DNA from: an uncultured Lachnospiraceae bacterium
GTDB taxonomy: Bacteria > Bacillota > Clostridia > Lachnospirales > Lachnospiraceae
Assembly: GCA_902773445.1 (NCBI GenBank)
Contig: CACYEU010000096.1
Location: 1 to 8,070, forward strand
Direction of reading: 5' to 3'
DNA length: 8,070 nucleotides
Of this stretch, positions 1 through 5,900 are shown one piece after another (position 1 is the first letter of the stretch; each line of letters starts with the position of its first letter). The position numbers and the translations under genes were made by a program. The notes under the pieces are model-generated. The model searched no databases. It worked only from the letters and a program-made list of their open reading frames with translations, and was not told the origin of the DNA.

Positions 1-134
1 CTGACAGCGTCAGCAATATTGCTCTTTCCGCTGCCGTTGGGACCGACAATGCCTGTGATGCCGGGCTTGAAATGAAAGACTGTCCGCCCGGTAAATGATT
101 TGAATCCGTGTATTTCGATGGTTTTCAGATACAT
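1..134 (-). CDS. smc: Chromosome segregation ATPase SMC, N-terminal fragment (runs off window)
   Basis: Only the first 44 codons are inside the window. They begin MYLKTIEIHGFKSF, the typical SMC opening, and carry the Walker A motif GPNGSGKSN at residues 31-39, which binds ATP in the head domain. SMC forms a long coiled-coil dimer that, with ScpA and ScpB, compacts and helps segregate the chromosome in the cytoplasm. The ATG at 134-132 follows the rnc stop codon by 3 nt, and a GGGAG ribosome binding site (148-144) lies inside the last rnc codons with a 9-nt spacer, so the two genes are translationally close and surely co-transcribed. The coiled coil, hinge and C-terminal Walker B half lie outside the window. 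Identification rests on the start and P-loop, which are distinctive, and on the conserved rnc-smc order. Confidence 0.95.
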   Translation of the reverse strand, partial: MYLKTIEIHGFKSFTGRTVFHFKPGITGIVGPNGSGKSNIADAV

Positions 135-137
135 AAA

Positions 138-833
138 TTATAACTCCCGGCTTTTCTCAAGCCGCTCGATCGTGCGTTTTGCCGCCTGCTGTCCGGCGGC
201 CTTCTTCGTCCGCCCTGTCCCGCTTTCATATGTCTTGCCGTTGATAACGACAGCCATTGTGAAGACTTTGTCGTGATCCGGTCCGCTCGAACCGATCATC
301 TTATAGCGGACATCTCCTGTTCCGGCTTTCTGGACCATTTCCTGAAGCATCGTCTTGCTGTCTTCAACAAAAAGATCATCCGCGCTTCCGTTCAGAATAA
401 AACTGCGGATAAACTGTTCAGCCGCCTTCAGTCCGCCATCAAGGTAGATCGCGCCGATCAGCGCTTCAAGAGCGTCCGATACGACGGACGGCAGGCTTTG
501 ATCTCCTCTTTTCATATTGCCGCTTCCCATGCGGATATAATCGCTGAGGCTGATCCTCTGTGCCTTCTGAAACAATGCCTGCTCACAGACAACGGCGACA
601 CGCATGCGTGTCAGTTCACCTTCAGGCCGGTCCGGAAACTGTGAATACAGCCAGTCGCTTGAAACCAATTCAAGTACGGCATCGCCGAGGAACTCGATCC
701 TTTCGTTGCAGGCGCTCCTGTCCGCGCCGGTTTCATTGACATACGAACTGTGCGTCATTGCTGCAGTCAGCAGATCAGGATCGTTGAACTGATATCCGAT
801 CTTTTGTTCCAGACTCTCAAAAGAGAGGATCAT
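138..833 (-). CDS. rnc: Ribonuclease III
   Basis: This is the double-strand-specific endoribonuclease that processes rRNA precursors and structured mRNAs in the cytoplasm. From the start chosen here it has 231 residues, a normal family length. The catalytic domain carries the signature NERIEFLGDAVLEL from residue 43, with E44, E47 and D51, and the second acidic pair D120/E123 in SDALEALIGA; these match the known magnesium-binding residues. A double-stranded-RNA-binding domain follows at about 157-226, ending in GTGRTKKAAGQQAA, where the lysines contact RNA. I chose ATG 833-831 because a strong GGGAGG (844-839) sits 5 nt upstream and the protein then starts just before the conserved LEQKIGYQF helix. 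An in-frame ATG at 884 would add 17 poorly conserved residues and has only a weak ribosome binding site. It lies 54 nt after acpP and 3 nt before smc, so it belongs to one operon. Confidence 0.96.
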   Translation of the reverse strand: MILSFESLEQKIGYQFNDPDLLTAAMTHSSYVNETGADRSACNERIEFLGDAVLELVSSDWLYSQFPDRPEGELTRMRVAVVCEQALFQKAQRISLSDYIRMGSGNMKRGDQSLPSVVSDALEALIGAIYLDGGLKAAEQFIRSFILNGSADDLFVEDSKTMLQEMVQKAGTGDVRYKMIGSSGPDHDKVFTMAVVINGKTYESGTGRTKKAAGQQAAKRTIERLEKSREL

Positions 834-838
834 TTCAT

Positions 839-844
839 CCTCCC
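839..844 (-). promoter_or_regulatory. Ribosome binding site that sets the rnc start
   Basis: The minus strand reads GGGAGG here, 5 nt before the ATG at 833. It is much stronger than anything before the longer in-frame start at 884, so it argues for the shorter protein. Confidence 0.7.
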
Positions 845-887
845 TTTTTTCGGTTCCGGTATAGTTGCTTCCGTCTGCCTTCATCGA

Positions 888-1124
888 TCAGATACCGCTT
901 TTTGTATGACGGATCACATCGAGAACATCGCCGACAGTGACGATCCTGCCCTCGTCTTCCTCGCTGACCTCAACTTCAAAAACCTTGCCGATCTCGACAT
1001 AGATCTCAAATAAATCAAGCGAATCAGCGCCCAGATCCCTGACCAGATCAGCATCCTCAGTGATCTGATCCGCGTTGAGATGAAGCACATCCGAAATGAT
1101 TTCTTTAAGCTTTGCAAATTCCAT
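888..1124 (-). CDS. acpP: Acyl carrier protein
   Basis: A small acidic 78-residue protein that carries growing acyl chains on a 4'-phosphopantetheine arm during type II fatty acid synthesis in the cytoplasm. The attachment site is Ser35 in the motif LGADSLDL (residues 31-38), and the usual helix pattern and TVGDVLDVI C-terminal helix are present. The length is typical. Helix II reads LFEIYVEIGKVF rather than the common VELVMALEEEF, so it is a somewhat divergent ACP, but the modification motif and its position before rnc support the primary housekeeping copy. The start has a good GAGGAG ribosome binding site (1137-1132) with a 7-nt spacer. A promoter lies just upstream and a terminator separates it from rpmF, so it heads the acpP-rnc-smc unit. 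An ACP dedicated to another pathway is less likely given the context. Confidence 0.95.
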   Translation of the reverse strand: MEFAKLKEIISDVLHLNADQITEDADLVRDLGADSLDLFEIYVEIGKVFEVEVSEEDEGRIVTVGDVLDVIRHTKSGI

Positions 1125-1151
1125 TCTGATTCTCCTCGCACAGTTATAATT

Positions 1152-1180
1152 ATTTTACTAAAATCCATATAAAAAAGCAA
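1152..1180 (-). promoter_or_regulatory. Putative sigma-A promoter for acpP-rnc-smc
   Basis: On the minus strand a TTGCTT box (1180-1175) and a TAAAAT box (1157-1152) are separated by exactly 17 nt, in an AT-rich stretch between the rpmF terminator and the acpP ribosome binding site. The -10 matches consensus at 5 of 6 positions, the -35 at 3 of 6. The start would fall near 1145. The presence of a terminator just upstream means acpP needs a promoter of its own, which supports the call. Confidence 0.55.
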
Positions 1181-1193
1181 TTGCCGAAGCACT

Positions 1194-1230
1194 AAAAAAA
1201 GGGTTGCCGCATCGAATGCAACAACCCTTT
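1194..1230 (-). terminator. Intrinsic terminator of rpmF
   Basis: The minus strand forms a stem of AAAGGGTTG with CAACCCTTT (1230-1222 and 1206-1198), with an inner GCAT/ATGC stem closed by a TCG loop, followed directly by a run of T (1200-1194). It lies 24 nt after the rpmF stop codon. This is a textbook factor-independent terminator and separates rpmF from acpP. Confidence 0.88.
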
Positions 1231-1254
1231 CGTTTAGCCTGATCATTTCTGATC

Positions 1255-1434
1255 TCAATCCTGAGCGATGACCTCTTTTTTGTTGTAGGTCCCGCAGTTT
1301 TTGCAGACGCGATGAGGCATCATCAACTCACCGCATTTGCTGCACGGTACCAGATTCGGTACGCTCATCTTCCAGTTTGCACGTCTCTTGTCTCTTCTGG
1401 AAGCTGATGATTTATTTTTCGGGCAAATTGACAT
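1255..1434 (-). CDS. rpmF: 50S ribosomal protein L32, zinc-ribbon form
   Basis: A 59-residue basic protein of the large ribosomal subunit. The N-terminal half holds the L32 core SRRDKRRANWKMS (residues 12-24), and the C-terminal half holds a zinc ribbon with C31, C34, C44 and C47 (CSKCG and CKNCG), so this is the zinc-binding (C+) version rather than the cysteine-free paralogue used under zinc limitation in some bacteria. An additional cysteine, C4, lies in the MSICPKNKSS opening, a form I associate with Clostridia. The start is ATG 1434-1432: an AGGAGG (1448-1443) sits 8 nt upstream. An in-frame GTG at 1443 overlaps that ribosome binding site and is rejected. The gene has its own consensus promoter and its own terminator, so it can be expressed as a single-gene transcript, with probable read-through from ackA as no terminator is visible after ackA. 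Confidence 0.95.
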   Translation of the reverse strand: MSICPKNKSSASRRDKRRANWKMSVPNLVPCSKCGELMMPHRVCKNCGTYNKKEVIAQD

Positions 1435-1442
1435 CTCTGACA

Positions 1443-1448
1443 CCTCCT
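1443..1448 (-). promoter_or_regulatory. Ribosome binding site that sets the rpmF start
   Basis: AGGAGG on the minus strand, 8 nt before ATG 1434. It overlaps the alternative GTG codon at 1443, which rules that codon out as the start. Confidence 0.75.
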
Positions 1449-1466
1449 GTCCATCGTCATATTGCT

Positions 1467-1481
1467 AAAGCCTTCGGCTTT
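1467..1481 (-). other. Short hairpin in the rpmF leader
   Basis: Within the rpmF 5' leader the minus strand reads AAAGCC-GAA-GGCTTT, a 6-bp stem with a 3-nt loop, about 20 nt before the ribosome binding site. No T run follows on the minus strand, so it is not a terminator for rpmF transcripts. A role in mRNA stability or translation control is possible but not shown. Confidence 0.4.
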
Positions 1482-1502
1482 TTCGTTCAACGCACTTGAA
1501 GT

Positions 1503-1531
1503 ATTATACAGAGTGCGCTCATGTTTGTCAA
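1503..1531 (-). promoter_or_regulatory. Consensus sigma-A promoter of rpmF
   Basis: The minus strand carries TTGACA (1531-1526), a 17-nt spacer and TATAAT (1508-1503): both boxes and the spacing match the housekeeping consensus exactly. Transcription should start near 1496, giving a leader of about 60 nt before the rpmF ATG. The -35 box is one arm of an 18-bp inverted repeat described separately. Confidence 0.9.
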
Positions 1532-1543
1532 CACCTTTTGACA
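1526..1543. repeat. Inverted repeat overlapping the rpmF -35 box
   Basis: TGTCAA and TTGACA form a perfect 6-bp inverted repeat with a 6-nt centre. One arm is the -35 box of the rpmF promoter. It may be an operator, but a 6-bp arm that must equal the consensus -35 could also be chance. Confidence 0.45.
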
Positions 1544-1550
1544 GCCGGTT

Positions 1551-2747
1551 TTATTTTAACAGTGCAGCTGTCTCGCGGGCGATCGCAAGTTCCTCGTCAG
1601 TCGGAATGACCCATACCGGAATCTTGGAGTCCGGAGTTGAGATACGCACTTCTTTGCCGTAACGTGCCTGATTGGCTTCGCCGTCGAGGAAAACGCCCAT
1701 ATAATTGAGTTTGTCAATGACACGCTGGCGGACACCTTCATCGTTCTCTCCGATACCTGCTGTGAAAGCGATTGCGTCAACACCGTTCATCGCGGCAATA
1801 TAGGCGCCGACATATTTGATGAGGCGATAGCAGAACACATCAAGTGCCAGACCGGATCTCTCATCGCCGACTGCGCGGGAATTCCAGAGATCTCTGAAAT
1901 CACTCGAATTGCCTGAGATACCGAGCACGCCGGATTTCTTGTTGAGCATGTCCATGATCTCTTCAAAGCTCATGCCTTCTTTTTCAGCGATATAATTGAT
2001 TGCTCCGATATCGATGTCACCGCTTCGCGTACCCATGGCAAGACCCTCAAGCGGTGTCAGACCCATCGATGTATCAAAAGATTTACCTCTGTAGACCGCG
2101 GTCACGCTTGCGCCGCCGCCGAGATGGCAAACGATCAGTTTGCTGGTGTCAAGATCGATATCACAGACTTCCGCAAGTCTCTTGGATACAAAGCTGTGGC
2201 TTGTTCCGTGGAATCCGTAGCGGCGGACTTTGTACTTCTCATAATACTCATACGGAATCGCGTATGTATAGACATAATCACGCATCGTCTGATGGAACGC
2301 CGTGTCGAAAACGCCGATCTGCGGTGCGTTCGGCATCAGCTTCATACAGGTCTTGATACCGATGACATTTGCCGGGTTGTGAAGCGGAGCAAGTGCGCTG
2401 CACTCTTCGACTTCTTTGATAACCTCGTCATCAATGATGACTGACTCGGCAAACTTCTCGCCGCCGTGTACGATTCTGTGTCCGACTGCCGCGATGTCAT
2501 CGAGTGATTCAATGACGCCGTTCTCCGGATCGGTCAGTGTATCGATCACGTGCTGCACAGCCTCAGTATGTGTCGGCATGTCAAATTCAGCCTTCTTTAT
2601 AGCCATGCCGCCGGTCGGTTTATATGTAAACAATCCGTCAACGCCGATGCGTTCACAGATACCCTTGGCCATAACTTTCTCGGTGTCGGTGTCGATCAGC
2701 TGATATTTCAGTGACGAACTGCCGCAGTTGATAACTAATACATCCAT
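1551..2747 (-). CDS. ackA: Acetate kinase
   Basis: Interconverts acetyl phosphate plus ADP with acetate plus ATP, the substrate-level ATP step of acetate-forming fermentation in the cytoplasm. The 398-residue length is standard. It opens MDVLVINCGSSSLKYQL, the ASKHA-fold phosphate loop with N7. The residues known from the Methanosarcina enzyme are at nearly the same numbers: R91 (GHRIVHGG), H123 (PLHNP), D148 (VFDTAFHQT), H180 (YGFHGTSH), R241 (GLAMGTRSGD) and E385 (IPTDEEL). The start is the ATG at 2747-2745, with AGGAAGG (2763-2757) 9 nt upstream. Phosphotransacetylase (pta) is not adjacent in this window: upstream lies a divergent gene. No clear terminator follows, so transcripts may continue into rpmF 116 nt downstream. 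Regulation probably acts on the promoter at 2805-2833, whose -10 box lies inside an inverted repeat. Butyrate or propionate kinase are close relatives, but the motif match favours acetate kinase. Confidence 0.96.
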   Translation of the reverse strand: MDVLVINCGSSSLKYQLIDTDTEKVMAKGICERIGVDGLFTYKPTGGMAIKKAEFDMPTHTEAVQHVIDTLTDPENGVIESLDDIAAVGHRIVHGGEKFAESVIIDDEVIKEVEECSALAPLHNPANVIGIKTCMKLMPNAPQIGVFDTAFHQTMRDYVYTYAIPYEYYEKYKVRRYGFHGTSHSFVSKRLAEVCDIDLDTSKLIVCHLGGGASVTAVYRGKSFDTSMGLTPLEGLAMGTRSGDIDIGAINYIAEKEGMSFEEIMDMLNKKSGVLGISGNSSDFRDLWNSRAVGDERSGLALDVFCYRLIKYVGAYIAAMNGVDAIAFTAGIGENDEGVRQRVIDKLNYMGVFLDGEANQARYGKEVRISTPDSKIPVWVIPTDEELAIARETAALLK

Positions 2748-2793
2748 AATTTCCTGCCTTCCTATCTATTCACCTTTTTATTTCACAGAGCTT

Positions 2794-2821
2794 TAATCTG
2801 AATTATTATACACTCAGATTA
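2794..2821. promoter_or_regulatory. Inverted repeat around the ackA -10 box, operator candidate
   Basis: TAATCTGA (2794-2801) and TCAGATTA (2814-2821) form a perfect 8-bp inverted repeat with a 12-nt centre. Arm centres are 20 bp apart, about two helical turns, as expected for a dimeric DNA-binding protein. The TATAAT of the ackA promoter lies in the centre, so a bound protein would block RNA polymerase. I do not recognise the half-site as that of a named regulator. Confidence 0.55.
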
Positions 2822-2833
2822 CCGCAATTACAA
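2805..2833 (-). promoter_or_regulatory. Putative sigma-A promoter of ackA
   Basis: On the minus strand TTGTAA (2833-2828), a 17-nt spacer and a perfect TATAAT (2810-2805). The -35 matches at 4 of 6 positions. The start would lie near 2798, leaving a leader of about 50 nt before the ackA ATG. Confidence 0.75.
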
Positions 2834-2857
2834 GGTTTTTTTGCATTTCGTGAACAG

Positions 2858-2886
2858 TTGATTTTTATCCGTCAAAGACATACAAT
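2858..2886 (+). promoter_or_regulatory. Putative sigma-A promoter of the large activase/dehydratase gene
   Basis: TTGATT (2858-2863), 17 nt, TACAAT (2881-2886). The -35 matches at 4 of 6 and the -10 at 5 of 6 positions. The start would be near 2893, giving a leader of about 34 nt. It is back to back with the ackA promoter, their -35 boxes 24 bp apart. Confidence 0.65.
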
Positions 2887-2912
2887 TTTAATGGAGTAAA
2901 ATGTTTTATTAA

Positions 2913-2918
2913 GAGGTG
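2913..2918 (+). promoter_or_regulatory. Ribosome binding site that sets the start of the large gene
   Basis: GAGGTG lies 8 nt before ATG 2927 but only 2 nt before the in-frame TTG at 2921, so the ATG is the start. Confidence 0.7.
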
Positions 2919-2926
2919 AATTGATC

Positions 2927-5900
2927 ATGAGTCAGGCACATCCCTATCGTCTGGGTATTGATATCGGTTCGACAACGGTCAAAATCGCTGTGCTCGATGA
3001 ACAGGACGAGATCCTGTTTGACGATTACGCGCGTCACCGTGCCAATATTCAGGAAGCTTTAAGCGACCTTCTCTCCCGTGCTGCCCACAAGCTCGGACAG
3101 ATCACGGTATCGCCGGTCATCACCGGCTCGGGCGGGCTCGCGCTGGCTTCCGCTCTCGACATCCCGTTTGTTCAGGAAGTCATTGCAGTTGCACATGCCC
3201 TCAAGGATTACGAATCCGCGACCGATGTCGCGATCGAGCTTGGCGGCGAAGACGCGAAGATCATCTATTTTGAGAACGGAACGGTTGAACAGCGGATGAA
3301 CGGCATCTGCGCCGGCGGCACCGGTTCATTCATCGACCAGATGGCGTCTCTTTTAAAGACCGACGCTGACGGCATCAATGAATACGCACGCGATTACAAA
3401 GCGATCTATGATATCGCCGCGCGCTGCGGTGTGTTCGCAAAGACTGATATTCAGCCCCTGATCAACGAGGGCGCAGCCAAAGAGGACCTGGCTGCTTCGA
3501 TCTTTCAGGCAGTCGTCAATCAGACGATCTCCGGCCTTGCCTGCGGCAAGCCGATACGCGGACATGTTGCCTTTCTCGGAGGCCCGCTCCACTTCATGCC
3601 GGAGCTTCGGAAGGCATTCGTCAGAACGCTGAAGCTCGACGATGAACATACGATCGTGCCTGCCTACTCTCATCTGTTTGCGGCGATCGGATCCGCAAAA
3701 GAGGCGGATCCGGACATTTCTGTACCACTTCATGAGATCCGCAAGCGCCTCGAAAAGAAAGTCCGGCTGGATATCGAAGTCGCCAGACTTGAGCCGCTGT
3801 TTGCGTCGCGCGAAGAATATGACGAGTTTATCAGCCGCCATGCGTCCCATCATGTCACGACAGCCGATCTGGACAGCTACCGCGGCGATGCCTATCTCGG
3901 GATCGACGCCGGCTCGACGACCACCAAGGCTGCGCTGATTTCCGAAGACGGCTCTCTGCTCTATTCGTTCTACAGCAATAATGAAGGCGATCCGCTCGGC
4001 GTGACGATCACGGCGATCAAAGATATTTACAGCAAACTGCCGGAAGGCGTCAATATTGTCCGTTCTTGCTCGACCGGTTACGGCGAAGCGCTGATCAAAG
4101 CCGCGCTGATGCTCGACTTCGGTGAGGTTGAAACGATTGCTCACTACTACGCGGCTTCGTTCTTTGACCCCGAAGTCGACTGTATCCTGGATATCGGCGG
4201 TCAGGACATGAAGTGTATCCGTATCAAGAACCAGAGCGTCGATTCAGTGCAGCTGAATGAGGCATGCTCCTCCGGCTGTGGATCATTTATTGAGACATTC
4301 GCAAAATCACTTGATGTATCGGTGCAGGATTTTGCGCACGAAGCTCTGTTCGCCAACAATCCGATCGACCTCGGAACGCGCTGCACCGTCTTTATGAATT
4401 CAAAGGTCAAACAGGCTCAGAAAGAAGGCGCGACAGTCGCCGATATCTCAGCCGGTCTGGCTTATTCCGTTATCAAAAACGCTCTGTTCAAAGTCATCAA
4501 GGTGACAAGCGCCGAGGCACTCGGCGAACACATCGTGCTGCAGGGCGGAACATTTTACAATGAAGCTGTGCTCAGAAGCTTTGAGAAAATAGCCGGCTGC
4601 GAAGCGATACGCCCCGATATCGCAGGTATCATGGGCGCGTTCGGTGCAGCTCTTGTCGCAATGGAGCGTCACAAGGCTGAGCCGGCTGAAACGACTATGC
4701 TCCCGATCGAACAGATCGAAAGTCTCGAGTACCATACGACAATGGCGCGCTGCGGCGGCTGTAATAACAACTGCCGCTTAACGATCAATCATTTCTCGGG
4801 CGACAGACGTTTTATCACCGGCAACCGCTGTGAGCGCGGACTCGGCAGGAACAAGAGCAAAAGCCATCTCCCGAATCTGTTTGAGGAAAAGCTCCACCGC
4901 TATTTCGATTATGAATCGATTCCTGTGACCGATGCGCCGCACGGGCGGATCGGTATTCCGCGTGTCTTGAATCTGTATGAGAACTATCCGTTCTGGCATA
5001 CATTTTTCACGAAACTCGGATTCAGGGTGGTTTTGTCCCCTGTTTCATCACGGAAGATCTACGAACTCGGTATCGAATCGATTCCCAGCGAATCCGAATG
5101 CTATCCGGCGAAACTTGCTCACGGGCATGTCAAATGGCTGATCGATCAGGGAATCACGACGATCTTCTATCCGTGCATTCCCTACGAGCGGGTCGAATTT
5201 GAAAGCGCGAACAATCATTACAACTGTCCGATCGTCACCTCGTACCCGGAGAACATCAAGAACAACATGGAGGAAATTGCGAACGGCAAAGTCAAGTTCC
5301 TTCATCCGTTCATCTCTTTCGAGAACAAACGGACTGTGCTCCGCGGTATTCTGCGCTTTGTCAGCAGTAAATTTGCGATCGATGAGCCGCAGGTCGTTAT
5401 GGCCGCCGACGCAGCATGGGAAGAACTTGAAAATGCCCGCGCATTTATCCGCAGACGCGGTGAAGAAGTTGTGCGTGAACTTGAAGAAAACGACCAGCAC
5501 GGCATTGTCCTGGCCGGACGTCCGTACCATCTCGATCCTGAGGTCCACCACGGTATTCCGGAACTGATCAACTCATACAATATGGCGGTTCTGACTGAAG
5601 ATTCGGTCGCTCATCTGGCAGATGTGGAGACACCGCTTCTGGTCGTCGACCAGTGGATGTACCACTCCCGGCTCTATCGTGCAGCCCAGTATGTCAAGAC
5701 GACCGATCACCTTGATCTGATCCAGCTTAATTCGTTCGGCTGCGGACTCGACGCCGTCACAACCGATCAGGTCTCTGATATCCTGACAGGATCCGATAAG
5801 ATCTATACAACGCTCAAGATCGACGAAGTCAATAACCTCGGCGCGGCAAGAATCCGTGTCCGTTCACTGCTTTCGGCGATCCGTGTCCGCAAACAGAAAG

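Noticed and set aside
273..644. Plus-strand open frame of 123 codons opposite rnc
   Set aside because: Antisense shadow of the RNase III gene with no recognisable motif.
834..884. 17-codon N-terminal extension of RNase III from the ATG at 884
   Set aside because: Weak ribosome binding site and no family similarity, whereas ATG 833 has GGGAGG in front; kept only as an alternative start.
1435..1443. GTG start for rpmF three codons upstream
   Set aside because: The GTG overlaps the AGGAGG ribosome binding site itself.
1467..1483. Plus-strand hairpin AAAGCC-TTC-GGCTTT with a short T run as a terminator
   Set aside because: No plus-strand gene lies upstream that would need it; it is read as a leader hairpin of rpmF instead.
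1538..1543. Plus-strand TTGACA as a second, divergent promoter
   Set aside because: No -10-like box lies 16-18 nt downstream, and that region is inside ackA on the other strand.
2921..2926. TTG start for the large gene two codons upstream
   Set aside because: Only 2 nt from the GAGGTG ribosome binding site; ATG 2927 has an 8-nt spacer.
3353..4144. Minus-strand open frame of 263 codons opposite the large gene
   Set aside because: It is a shadow of the strongly coding plus-strand frame, has no recognisable domain, and the plus frame carries all the ATPase motifs.
5048..5551. Minus-strand open frame of 167 codons
   Set aside because: Antisense to the DUF2229 region of the large gene; no motif or supporting context.
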